Of a stretch of 64,000 nt of DNA, positions 18,533 through 26,475 are shown one piece after another (the first letter of the stretch is position 1; every line of letters begins with the position of its first letter). The position numbers and the translations under genes are program-made. The DNA is from Vreelandella halophila (GTDB lineage Bacteria > Pseudomonadota > Gammaproteobacteria > Pseudomonadales > Oleiphilaceae): the NCBI RefSeq assembly GCF_009856365.1, contig NZ_WMEX01000003.1, positions 337,735 through 401,734 of the forward strand, read 5' to 3'. The notes below the pieces were generated by a model. That model saw only the letters and a program-made list of their open reading frames with translations. It made no database searches and had not been told where the DNA came from.

Positions 18533-19668
18533 CAGCCGTCTCCCTGTGCTGCACCACTGCCGCTGTCCTCAACGGTCGCTCCGGGCCTGTCATCCTCATC
18601 GGCGATCTGCACGCGCTGCCCTGCCCGCAGGCGCAGCAGGCCATTGGCAACGATCCGTTCTCCGGATTCAAGGCCAGACGCCACCTCCACCACGCCGTCA
18701 CGCTCAGCGCCCGTCTCAATGCTGCGGCGTTCGGTCACCAGCTCGCCCTCTTCGTTCTCATTGAGCACGTACACGAAATCCCCGTAGGTGTTGAAGGACA
18801 CCGACGTGCGCGGAACCACCACCGCCTCGCGAGGCTCGGGCTCGAGGGTGCGGACGTCCGCGAACATCCCCGGCCGCAGGGCGCCGTCCCCGTTCTCAAG
18901 GGTCGCACGCACACGGACCGAGCGGTTTTCCGCCGTGACGGAGCTGTTGATGGCGCTGATCTCACCCTCGAACACACGATCCGGGTAGGCGGCCACCGAT
19001 ACGGTTACGCGGTCTCCCACCTCGACACCGCTGAGGTGTTTTTCGGGTATGGAATATTCGGCGTAGATGGGATCCACCATATTGATCTCCACCGCCGGGG
19101 TCCCAGTGGGCATGTACTCGCCCTGATCCACCAGCCGCAGGCCGGTCTTGCCATCGAAAGGCGCGCGCAGGATCTTCTTGCGCAGAAGAGCTTCCTGCTC
19201 CCTGACCCGGGCCCGGGCCGCGTCGTAGGCCGCCTCTGCTTCATCGAACTCGGCCTGGGAAACCGCATTCCGCTCAACCAGGTTCGACACCCGCTCAAAG
19301 GTCCGACGGGCACTCTCGGCTTCCGCCCTCCGGGTCTCCAGGGCCGCACGATCGGATTCCACATCCAGCTCCACCAGCACATCGCCTTTCTCGACCATGT
19401 CACCGGACTCGAAGCGGATGGTCTCAACCACACCGGGAAGCTCATTGGCGACCTTGATGCCGTTAACGGCACGGATGCTCCCCACGGAATTCAACGAGGG
19501 CACCCATTCGCGGGTTCCGGCCTGAACCGCCTCAATGACGGCGGGGGGTTTTTCCTTGCTGAGCTGCTGCTGCATCATGCGGAATTCAAAGGCTTTCCAG
19601 CCAAAGATCCCGCCAAAAACGATCACCAGCCCGATGGTGACTACGATGAATCGGCTTGAAGTAGACAT
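18532..19668 (-). CDS. RND efflux periplasmic adaptor (membrane fusion protein)
   Basis: 378 residues. An N-terminal anchor helix (residues about 7-25), split lipoyl/biotinyl-like halves around a coiled-coil hairpin (about 100-160, LETRRAEAESARRTFERVSN onward), then beta-barrel and membrane-proximal domains. Links the pump encoded just downstream to an outer-membrane channel. Lacks a lipobox Cys, so it is anchored by its helix. Probably the first gene of adaptor-pump-amidase; no dedicated regulator gene lies beside it. Confidence 0.92.
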   Translation of the reverse strand: MSTSSRFIVVTIGLVIVFGGIFGWKAFEFRMMQQQLSKEKPPAVIEAVQAGTREWVPSLNSVGSIRAVNGIKVANELPGVVETIRFESGDMVEKGDVLVELDVESDRAALETRRAEAESARRTFERVSNLVERNAVSQAEFDEAEAAYDAARARVREQEALLRKKILRAPFDGKTGLRLVDQGEYMPTGTPAVEINMVDPIYAEYSIPEKHLSGVEVGDRVTVSVAAYPDRVFEGEISAINSSVTAENRSVRVRATLENGDGALRPGMFADVRTLEPEPREAVVVPRTSVSFNTYGDFVYVLNENEEGELVTERRSIETGAERDGVVEVASGLESGERIVANGLLRLRAGQRVQIADEDDRPGATVEDSGSGAAQGDG

Positions 19669-19749
19669 AACGTCATCCTGACCCGTTGATACAGGGCTGC
19701 GACAGAGCGCCCAAAAGGACGCTCAGTCTACTCTTTCGTTACGGGCTCG

Positions 19750-20577
19750 TCATGGTTTCGTTGCCGCAAGGACCTGGCGCCAGGACAACTGCTGGATGCC
19801 GAAGGTATGACGGATTTTCTTGCAGTTGAGCACGGCATTGGCGGGTTCCAGCCGCATCCAGGCATCTTCTTCGTCAATCAGATGCGGACGCTGTGTCTCC
19901 GGGAGCTCCTCAAGGAGTTCCAGCCCCAGATCGTAGAGGGAAAGGGTGTCACAGCCGGCGTACTGGTAGGTTCCCCAGGCCTCCGCGCCACAGTCCAACT
20001 GCTGGACAACGGCGGTCATGACCCGGGCGCAATCCGACCAGGTGGTAGGCTGCCCCCGATAGCGGCTGCTCAGGCAGAGGGGTTCGCTCGGATCGTGGCT
20101 ACGCACACGCTCCTGCAACCGTTCCAGAGACCAGCCGGTACGCAGGATCAGATGCCGCGGCAGCCGACTGCGCAGGGACTGCTCACAGTCCCACTGGCAC
20201 TGGCCCAGAACGGACAGCGGATTGCCCGGATTACTGCTGATGTAGGGCTGCTGCTTGCGCCCGTCAAAAACCTGGCTGCTGGACAGGTTCATCATGGCAA
20301 TGGCATGAAAAGCGGCCCTTTCCGCCAGTGCCACCGGCAGGTCATGCAGGCGGTGTCGCGTCTCTTGTGGCACCGGCTCGGCCTGCTCCGCATCCACACT
20401 GGTGATGGCGTTGATCACCAGATCGAAACAGGGCTCAACCCAGGACTGAAGCTGATCCAGTGCCACATCCGAGGGACGGCTCAACAGCAGCGGCGTGGGT
20501 TCGAGCCCAGCCGCAGCGAGCCGTGAAAGCAGCGCTTCACCGAGTTCCCCCGGTTCGTAAACCACCAGTATCTTCAA
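19750..20577 (-). CDS. RmlD-like sugar-nucleotide-binding protein lacking the catalytic Tyr/Lys
   Basis: 275 residues with an extended short-chain dehydrogenase fold like dTDP-4-dehydrorhamnose reductase: N-terminal MKILVVYEPGELGEALLSRL (a modified nucleotide-binding loop), FDLVINAIT, and LSSSQVFDGRKQQPYI, matching RmlD STDYVFDG. In RmlD the next motif YGxSKxxGE carries catalytic Tyr and Lys; here it reads LGQCQWDCEQ, so both are lost. Also the glycine-rich motif is atypical (EPGELG for GxxGQLG). It is likely a non-enzymatic or redirected relative. The start is TTG with no clear ribosome-binding site. Nearest neighbour is the divergent 118-residue gene. Substrate and role unknown. Confidence 0.75.
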   Translation of the reverse strand: MKILVVYEPGELGEALLSRLAAAGLEPTPLLLSRPSDVALDQLQSWVEPCFDLVINAITSVDAEQAEPVPQETRHRLHDLPVALAERAAFHAIAMMNLSSSQVFDGRKQQPYISSNPGNPLSVLGQCQWDCEQSLRSRLPRHLILRTGWSLERLQERVRSHDPSEPLCLSSRYRGQPTTWSDCARVMTAVVQQLDCGAEAWGTYQYAGCDTLSLYDLGLELLEELPETQRPHLIDEEDAWMRLEPANAVLNCKKIRHTFGIQQLSWRQVLAATKP

Positions 20578-20632
20578 AACAGGGTCGCTTGCAGGTCCAG
20601 AATGTGACGGGTTGCACGATACGACAGCATAA

Positions 20633-20681
20633 CCGCCATTTCAGCCAATGCCCAAGATTGATGCAATGCGTGTAATGGCGG
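20633..20681. repeat. Inverted repeat in the divergent intergenic region
   Basis: Perfect eight-base arms CCGCCATT (20633-20640) and AATGGCGG (20674-20681), between the RmlD-like gene and the 118-residue gene. Spacing is too long for a simple dimer site; might be a looped operator or chance. Confidence 0.3.
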
Positions 20682-20717
20682 CCATACAAAACACTTGTAC
20701 ACAAAGGAGTATGACCA

Positions 20718-21074
20718 ATGCCCAAGCATCAGCACCATCTGGTAGCCCCCCTGCCGGAAGCCCAGTACCAGAAGGCCCTCGAGGTCATCAGTGACATCCG
20801 CAGCAACGGCGTGAGCAAACAGCGCCGGGACGACCTCTACAACCTGATCATGGAACTCACGGAAACCGGCACCGACTTCTTCTTTCTGGAACCACTGCGG
20901 CGGATGAATGCCGGTTCCATGCTCCAGAAGATGGCCAGCATGGGCATAAGCAGCATGCTCAAGGGCACCCGGATGGTCATCCACAACGTGCTCAAGAAGG
21001 CGGACGACGAGCACATTGAGGGCATCCTGGTCTTCCTGGAAGAGGTTCTGTTCGAACCCGAGAGCAACGCCTGA
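20718..21074 (+). CDS. Unrecognised 118-residue helical protein
   Basis: Not recognised. A real gene is supported by an AAAGGAG ribosome-binding site at the right distance, codon use like its neighbours, and a reading frame ending exactly where alr ends on the other strand. The sequence looks wholly alpha-helical and soluble, with no Cys, no signal peptide and no membrane segment: a His-rich start (MPKHQHHLVAPLPEAQYQ), then helices such as YQKALEVISDIRS and RRDDLYNLIMELTETGTDFF, a glycine/methionine-rich middle (MNAGSMLQKMASMGISSML) and an acidic C-terminus. Divergent from the RmlD-like gene. No function proposed. Confidence 0.65.
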   Translation: MPKHQHHLVAPLPEAQYQKALEVISDIRSNGVSKQRRDDLYNLIMELTETGTDFFFLEPLRRMNAGSMLQKMASMGISSMLKGTRMVIHNVLKKADDEHIEGILVFLEEVLFEPESNA

Positions 21075-22157
21075 TCAGCCGCCGCCCAAGTATGTCCGGG
21101 GGACCCGCGGGGAAACCCCGGTCAGCAGCTCATAACTGATGGTGCCGGCCATGCCGGCCACCTCATCAACACCCACATGGTGCCCCCAGAGCTCGACCGG
21201 TGTACCGGTTTCCGCCTCCGGGCACTGGCTCAGATCCACGGCGATCATGTCCATGGAAACCCGGCCGATAAGCCGGCACCGATGCCCAGCCACTGCCACG
21301 GGGGTCCCGCTGGGGGCGTGCCGGGGGTAACCATCGCCATACCCGATCTCCACAATCCCCATCCGGCAGTCGGCTTCCGCGACCCAGGTGGCGCCATAAC
21401 CCACTGACTCACCCGCTGCCAGCTCACGCACGGCGATGATCCGGGACTCCAGGATCATAACCGGCTGCAGGCCGAGTGCTGGCCCTGTCGTGCCAATCAG
21501 GGGCGTCCCGCCGTACAGCATGATCCCTGGGCGCGTCCAGTCACAGTCCGGTGCCGGGTCATGGAAGTGAGCCGCGGAGTTGGCGAGGCTGACCTGCAGC
21601 TCCGGATGGTCATCCCGGATGCGCTGAAAGCACGCCTGCTGACGTCGGGTCATGGGATCCGGGAGATCATCCGCACAGGCATAGTGGGAAAGGAGACCGA
21701 CCACCCGCAGACCCGGCTGGGTCTCAAGGCGCTGCCGAAAGGCCGCGACCTCCTGCGGCGCCACACCCAGACGGTTCATACCGGTGTTGCACTTGATCCA
21801 GACCGGCACCTCCCCGTTCAGGGCTTCAGCCCCAGCCAGCTGGTGATAGCTGTGCAGAACGGGCTGCAGCTCCAGCGCCGAAACAACCGGCCAGTCCGCC
21901 GCCTCATGCACGCCCTCAAGCAGAACAATGGCCGTGGTGATGCCGGCATCGCGCAGGCGCTGTGCCTCCCCGACAGTGGCAACGGCCAGGCAGTCAGTCT
22001 CCCCGGCCAGAACCCGGGCCACCGGCTCAAGACCGTGCCCGTAACCGTCGGCCTTGACCACCGCCATGGAGGCCGACTCGGGGGCAAGCTGCCGGGCCTT
22101 CCGGAAGTTACTCCTGAGCGCGTCCAGATCGATACGGGCCCGGGTATGGCGCGGCAT
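21075..22157 (-). CDS. alr: Alanine racemase
   Basis: 360 residues, PLP-dependent fold-III racemase that makes D-Ala for peptidoglycan. Lys35 in VVKADGYGHG carries PLP; the C-terminal domain contains GYGATWVAEADCRMGIVEIGYGDGYPR and RVSMDMIAVDLS, with the catalytic Tyr region. Its ATG overlaps the dnaB stop by one base (TAATG), so it is coupled to dnaB and is the last gene of the rpsF cluster, as in Pseudomonas. Confidence 0.95.
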   Translation of the reverse strand: MPRHTRARIDLDALRSNFRKARQLAPESASMAVVKADGYGHGLEPVARVLAGETDCLAVATVGEAQRLRDAGITTAIVLLEGVHEAADWPVVSALELQPVLHSYHQLAGAEALNGEVPVWIKCNTGMNRLGVAPQEVAAFRQRLETQPGLRVVGLLSHYACADDLPDPMTRRQQACFQRIRDDHPELQVSLANSAAHFHDPAPDCDWTRPGIMLYGGTPLIGTTGPALGLQPVMILESRIIAVRELAAGESVGYGATWVAEADCRMGIVEIGYGDGYPRHAPSGTPVAVAGHRCRLIGRVSMDMIAVDLSQCPEAETGTPVELWGHHVGVDEVAGMAGTISYELLTGVSPRVPRTYLGGG

Positions 22158-23551
22158 TAATAGTCGCCCCCGTAATCCCCGTAGGCCAGGTCCTCGAACT
22201 TGGTGTACTGACCGAGGAATGCCAGCCGAATGCTCCCGACAGGGCCGTTCCGTTGCTTGCCGATGATGATCTCAGCGATGCCCTTGTCGGTGCTGTCCTC
22301 ATTGTAGACTTCGTCGCGGTAGATGAAGGCGATCACATCGGCGTCCTGCTCGATCGCCCCGGACTCGCGCAGGTCCGAGTTGACCGGGCGCTTGTTGGGC
22401 CGCTGCTCCAGGCTCCGGTTGAGCTGGGACAGCGCGATCACGGGGCAGTTGAGCTCCTTCGCCAGGCCCTTGAGAGCCCTCGAGATCTCGGAGATCTCAG
22501 CGGTACGGCCCTCGTTATTGCCGGGCGCCCGCATCAGCTGCAGGTAGTCCACCATGATCATGCCAAGCTCGTTTCCCTGGCTGTCCATCTCCCGGGCAAT
22601 ACGCCGCGCACGCGAGCGCATTTCGGTCGGGCTGAGCGCCGGCGTGTCATCAATATAGAGCGGCTTGTCCTTGAGCAGGCTGATGGCGGAAGTGAGGCGC
22701 GGCCAGTCATCCTGTTCCAGGCTCCCGTTACGGATCCGGGTCTGGTCAATCCGGCCAATGGACGAGAGCATCCGCATCACGATGGCATCCGCCGGCATCT
22801 CCATGCTGAACACCAGACAGCCCTTGTCGGTTGCCATCAGCATGTTCTCGACCAGGTTCATGGCGAACGCGGTCTTACCCATGGAAGGGCGTGCAGCCAC
22901 GATCACCAGATCCGAGGGCTGCCAGCCGGAGGTGATGTCATCCAGATCCTTGAAACCGGAGGTCAGCCCTGTCAGCCCACCCTCGGTTTCGAACAGCGAC
23001 TCGATGCGCTCCAGGGTTTCCCTGAGGATGGGATTGATCTCACGGGGGCCACCACTCTGCTGGACCTGGTGTTCAGCGATCCGGAATACCTGGCTTTCGG
23101 CGGCATCCAGAATCTCGGCGCTGGAACGCCCCTGGGGGTTGAATGCGGAATCGGCAATATGGCCGGAGACTTCAATCAGCTGCCGGAAAACAGACCGTTC
23201 CTTGACGATCTCGGCGTAACTTCGAAGGTTGGCCGCACCGGGGGTCTGTTCGACCAGTCGGCCGAGGTACTCAAGCCCGCCACAGGCATCCAGATCTCCG
23301 GCCTGCTCGAGCCATTCGCCCACGGTGACCATATCAAGCGGCTTATCATTGGCGATCAGCCGCTCGCTGGCGTGGAATATCAGGCGGTGTTCGGAGCGGT
23401 AGAAGTCCCCGGAAGTGATGAGCCCTTCCACGAGCTCCCAGCCCGCATTATCGAGCATCAGGCCGCCAAGAACGGCCTGTTCCGCCTCGATGGAATGCGG
23501 GGGCACCTTGACGCGGCTGGTGCGCTCGTCAGCTTCCGGTTCCTGCGCCAT
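22157..23551 (-). CDS. dnaB: Replicative DNA helicase DnaB
   Basis: 464 residues. An N-terminal helical domain (IEAEQAVLGGLMLDN near residue 20) and a RecA-like C-terminal domain with Walker A ARPSMGKTAFA, MVDYLQLM (Walker B) and QLNRSLEQRPNKRP in the loop region. The 5'-3' hexameric helicase at the replication fork, loading primase. The length is normal: no intein is inserted in the Walker A region or elsewhere, a common site in other lineages. Follows rplI by 31 bases. Confidence 0.97.
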   Translation of the reverse strand: MAQEPEADERTSRVKVPPHSIEAEQAVLGGLMLDNAGWELVEGLITSGDFYRSEHRLIFHASERLIANDKPLDMVTVGEWLEQAGDLDACGGLEYLGRLVEQTPGAANLRSYAEIVKERSVFRQLIEVSGHIADSAFNPQGRSSAEILDAAESQVFRIAEHQVQQSGGPREINPILRETLERIESLFETEGGLTGLTSGFKDLDDITSGWQPSDLVIVAARPSMGKTAFAMNLVENMLMATDKGCLVFSMEMPADAIVMRMLSSIGRIDQTRIRNGSLEQDDWPRLTSAISLLKDKPLYIDDTPALSPTEMRSRARRIAREMDSQGNELGMIMVDYLQLMRAPGNNEGRTAEISEISRALKGLAKELNCPVIALSQLNRSLEQRPNKRPVNSDLRESGAIEQDADVIAFIYRDEVYNEDSTDKGIAEIIIGKQRNGPVGSIRLAFLGQYTKFEDLAYGDYGGDY

Positions 23552-23582
23552 CAGCCGGGCACTCCCCTGCTCCGGGCCGGAT

Positions 23583-24029
23583 TCAGCCCTTGACGATGTT
23601 CAGCTGGATCGTTGCCTGCACATCGGTATGCAGCTGCAGCGTGATCCCGTACTCGCCGGTCATGCGGATGGGGCCTTCCGGCAGCAGCACTTCGCTCTTG
23701 TCGACAGCGGTGCCGTTGGCGGAAACCGCTTCCGCAATATCACGGACGCCAATGGAGCCGAACAGCTTGCCTTCCTCACCGGCCTTGGCTTCGATGGTGA
23801 CGGAGCTGCCCTCAAGCGCTTCGCCACGGGCCTGAGCGGCCTTCAGCCGTTCAGCAGCAGCCTTCTCAAGCTCTGCACGGCGTTCCTCAAATGCCTTGAT
23901 GTTCTCTTCGGTGGCGGGAACCGCCTTGCCGTAGGGAACAAGGTAGTTACGCCCGAAGCCCGGCTTGACCTTCACCTGGTCACCCAGATCCCCGAGCTTG
24001 TGCATTTTTTCGAGCAGTATAACGTTCAT
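23583..24029 (-). CDS. rplI: 50S ribosomal protein L9
   Basis: 148 residues, standard length. The N-terminal domain starts MNVILLEKMHKLGDLGDQVKVKPGFGRNYL, with the long connecting helix (about 45-75) and the C-terminal rRNA-binding domain. Binds domain V of 23S rRNA at the base of the L1 stalk. Sits between the DUF2232 gene and dnaB in the conserved rpsF-rpsR-rplI-dnaB order. Confidence 0.97.
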   Translation of the reverse strand: MNVILLEKMHKLGDLGDQVKVKPGFGRNYLVPYGKAVPATEENIKAFEERRAELEKAAAERLKAAQARGEALEGSSVTIEAKAGEEGKLFGSIGVRDIAEAVSANGTAVDKSEVLLPEGPIRMTGEYGITLQLHTDVQATIQLNIVKG

Positions 24030-24044
24030 CCCAATAACCTCTGT

Positions 24045-24896
24045 CTAAAGTCGCTGTCTGATATCAAGCCAGCTGTCGATGACGGCCGCGAAGACCAGCA
24101 CCAGAAATAACCATGGAACCAGCACCACCAGGGCGATGTAAAAGCCCACAAGCCAGCCGGTACCGAGCCCGCGTTTGGCGAGCGTGCCATGTACCAGGGC
24201 GAGGCCCGCAAGCAGCAGCGGAACACCCAGCACCAGAAGGAGCAGCGTTCCATTGATCCCCACGAACTCGCCGACCGCCATGAGAACCAGCAGTCCCAGC
24301 GCCGTCGGCGCCGAGAGCCGGAATTCATGGAATTCCGCCTGCAGACCACCCGGATTGAAGAGCCGGGCCTGCCACCCCCTGGCAAGCAGGGACGCCGCAA
24401 TGGCCAGCGCGTAGTTGAGAACCCCCAGTACCGCGATCATCATGGTGCGGATCACGTTTTCCGGATCCACATCCTCGGGCAGGTTCTCCATCATGCCGGC
24501 GTTCATGTCGCCGTAAACCTGCTGGGCCGTTGTGATCAACTGATCAAAAAATGCCGGCGCCACCAGCGGCAGTGCCTGGGCAATCCCTATTGCAAGCGCG
24601 GCCCCGGCCAGAAGGGCTTTTTCCCAGGAAACGGTCATCTGCAGCACGCTGCAGATGACCATTGTGATCAGCAGCACCACCAGCGGTGCCGGATCCATCC
24701 CGACCCAGAGCCAGGCTGCGCCCGGCAGCAGTGCCCAGAGCCCGGTAACCAGCCCTTTCTGGGGCCCCAGTCTGAGCGTTACGAGCCCAACTGCCGCAGC
24801 ACCCAGCCAGAACAGGAACGGCAGGACCATACCCCCGACCGCAACAACGGCCGCAGGCATGGGGCCCCGCAGTATGAATTCGGCCAGACGCTGCAT
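24045..24896 (-). CDS. DUF2232 family membrane protein
   Basis: 283 residues, about eight hydrophobic helices with short loops, the one longer loop being acidic (YGDMNAGMMENLPEDVDPEN, about 130-150). A polytopic protein inserted between rpsR and rplI is conserved in Pseudomonas-like genomes (the PA4933 position), and members carry the DUF2232/YybS label. The function is not established. Because it is embedded in a ribosomal operon, its synthesis will follow growth rate. Starts 18 bases after rpsR. Confidence 0.75.
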   Translation of the reverse strand: MQRLAEFILRGPMPAAVVAVGGMVLPFLFWLGAAAVGLVTLRLGPQKGLVTGLWALLPGAAWLWVGMDPAPLVVLLITMVICSVLQMTVSWEKALLAGAALAIGIAQALPLVAPAFFDQLITTAQQVYGDMNAGMMENLPEDVDPENVIRTMMIAVLGVLNYALAIAASLLARGWQARLFNPGGLQAEFHEFRLSAPTALGLLVLMAVGEFVGINGTLLLLVLGVPLLLAGLALVHGTLAKRGLGTGWLVGFYIALVVLVPWLFLVLVFAAVIDSWLDIRQRL

Positions 24897-24914
24897 CAGC
24901 TAACCCGATGGCCG

Positions 24915-25145
24915 TTACTGGTCGTGGCTGTCGGCGTAGGGCAGCAGAGCCAGGTAGCGGGCGCGCTTGACGGCTGTTGCCAGCTGCCGCTGATAGCGGG
25001 CACGTGTGCCGGTGATCCGGCTGGGTACAATCTTGCCGGTTTCAGTGATGTAGCTGCGCAGGGTGTCGAGATCCTTGTAGTCAATCTCCTTGACCCCTTC
25101 CGCGGTGAAACGGCAGAACTTACGACGTCTGAAAAAACGAGCCAT
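24915..25145 (-). CDS. rpsR: 30S ribosomal protein S18
   Basis: 76 residues, full length: [17 protein letters not shown] at the start, then [30 protein letters not shown] and a helical end. Forms a heterodimer with S6 on the platform of the small subunit, matching the co-transcription with rpsF 30 bases upstream. Confidence 0.97.
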   Translation of the reverse strand: MARFFRRRKFCRFTAEGVKEIDYKDLDTLRSYITETGKIVPSRITGTRARYQRQLATAVKRARYLALLPYADSHDQ

Positions 25146-25175
25146 GAATCGGTATCCTCAGTTCTCTGATGCGTG

Positions 25176-25613
25176 TTACTCGGCGCTTTCGCCGGCTTCT
25201 TCGGTCTCGGAGTCGGAACTGTCTGTTTCCGTCTCCCCGGAATCACCGGAGGTTGTCTGCCGGCGCGGTTTGTCGTCGCCCCGTTCCTCGCGGTTCTCGG
25301 CCGCCTTCATGGGCGAGGGTTCAGTTACCGCCTCATCCTTGCGCACGATCAGATCGCGGATGACCGCGTCATTGAACCGGAAGTTGTGCTGCAGTTCACC
25401 CAGCGCCTCCTGGGTGCACTCGATGTTCATGAGGATGTAGTGGGCCTTGTGGATCTTGTTGATCGGATAGGCCAGCTGACGCCGCCCCCAGTCCTCGACC
25501 CGGTGGACTGTGCCGCCATCGTCGGTGACGAGCTTGGAGTAGCGCTCGATCATGGCGGGCACCTGTTCGCTCTGGTCAGGATGAACCAGTGTCACGATTT
25601 CGTAATGACGCAT
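25176..25613 (-). CDS. rpsF: 30S ribosomal protein S6
   Basis: 145 residues. The globular S6 fold covers about residues 1-95 ([47 protein letters not shown]), followed by a long tail that is strongly acidic and serine-rich at its end ([15 protein letters not shown]). The E. coli protein ends in Glu residues extended by RimK; here the tail is encoded and longer, consistent with a salt-adapted proteome. First gene of the S6-S18-DUF2232-L9-DnaB-Alr cluster, with its own promoter at the end of rlmB. Confidence 0.96.
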   Translation of the reverse strand: MRHYEIVTLVHPDQSEQVPAMIERYSKLVTDDGGTVHRVEDWGRRQLAYPINKIHKAHYILMNIECTQEALGELQHNFRFNDAVIRDLIVRKDEAVTEPSPMKAAENREERGDDKPRRQTTSGDSGETETDSSDSETEEAGESAE

Positions 25614-25672
25614 TATCGCTCCTTACGGTTTGAGCAGCTTCCGATCCGTCGCCGAAAGCAAGGAGTGGTGTT

Positions 25673-25691
25673 GACCCCGTGAAACGGGATC
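25673..25691 (-). promoter_or_regulatory. Hairpin in the rpsF 5' leader
   Basis: GATCCCGT, loop TTC, ACGGGGTC on the minus strand: eight pairs including one G-U, directly after the predicted rpsF transcription start and about 60 bases before the start codon. S6:S18 autoregulatory leaders are known in many bacteria; I cannot show that the required binding features are present. Confidence 0.35.
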
Positions 25692-25695
25692 GCAC

Positions 25696-25724
25696 ATTTT
25701 ATGCCCCGTGTACGCCTGATGCAA
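25696..25724 (-). promoter_or_regulatory. rpsF promoter
   Basis: Minus-strand TTGCAT (25719-25724) and TAAAAT (25696-25701) with a 17-base spacer, lying across the rlmB stop codon. The -10 matches 5/6. Confidence 0.5.
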
Positions 25725-26460
25725 TCGTACGCTGGCGACGGGCCTCAAAAAGGCAGACGCCGGTGGCCACGGAGACATTGAGTGAGCTGACCAGTCCGGC
25801 CATGGGGAGATGGGCCAGCTGATCACAGTGCTCGCGGGTGAGACGGCGCATGCCCTTGCCCTCGGCACCCATGACCAGGGCCATGGGGCCGGTGAGATCC
25901 AGGTCGTGGATGCCCGCCTCGGCGGCATCCGAGGTGCCGGTGAACCAGATGCCCTGCTCCTGGCACCGGCGCATGAAGCGCGCCAGGTTGGTGGCCCGCA
26001 CCAGCGGCACGGATTCCGCCGCACCACTGGCAACCTTCATGGCCACACCGTTGAGCGGCGCCGAATGGTCCTTCGGCACCACCACCGCATCGACGCCGGC
26101 CGCATCGGCCGTGCGCAGGCAGGCCCCCAGATTGTGAGGATCCGTGACACCATCCAGGAGGAGAATGAAAGGCGGGCGCCCCAGTGTTTCCAGGCGCTCC
26201 AGCAGCGCATCCTCGCTCAGGGCGACAGGCGGCTTGATGACGGCCACCACGCCCTGATGATTGCCACCGTCACTGGCCTCATCCAGAACCCGACGCTGGC
26301 ACTGCTCCACGGCAACACCGAAATCATCGGCAAGCTGGCGCACCCGCTTCTGGCGGCCGTCCTCACGCCCCTGCTGCAGCTTCAGGCTGCGCACCCGTTC
26401 CGGATGCCGCTCCAGCAGGGTGGTGACTGCGTGCCAGCCAAAGAGGGTATGCTGCGCCAT
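25699..26460 (-). CDS. rlmB: 23S rRNA (guanosine(2251)-2'-O)-methyltransferase RlmB
   Basis: 253 residues, SPOUT (SpoU) methyltransferase. An N-terminal substrate-binding domain (MAQHTLFGWHAVTTLLERHPERV) and the knotted catalytic domain with motif 1 DPHNLGACLRTADAAGVD, motif 2 MALVMGAEGKGMRRL and motif 3 LPMAGLVSSLNVSVATGVCL. Methylates the ribose of G2251 in the P-loop. Directly downstream of rnr (15-base gap), an arrangement also found in E. coli. Confidence 0.95.
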   Translation of the reverse strand: MAQHTLFGWHAVTTLLERHPERVRSLKLQQGREDGRQKRVRQLADDFGVAVEQCQRRVLDEASDGGNHQGVVAVIKPPVALSEDALLERLETLGRPPFILLLDGVTDPHNLGACLRTADAAGVDAVVVPKDHSAPLNGVAMKVASGAAESVPLVRATNLARFMRRCQEQGIWFTGTSDAAEAGIHDLDLTGPMALVMGAEGKGMRRLTREHCDQLAHLPMAGLVSSLNVSVATGVCLFEARRQRTIASGVHGA

Positions 26461-26475
26461 CAGACGTTCTCCGGA

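Noticed and set aside
14954-18787. Very long plus-strand open frame (about 1277 codons)
   Set aside because: It is antisense to the amidase and RND pump genes, has low-complexity His/Gln/Gly-rich translation typical of a shadow frame in GC-rich DNA, and no ribosome-binding site.
22157-23551. Possible intein in DnaB
   Set aside because: The helicase is 464 residues and continuous through Walker A and the later motifs; no insertion.
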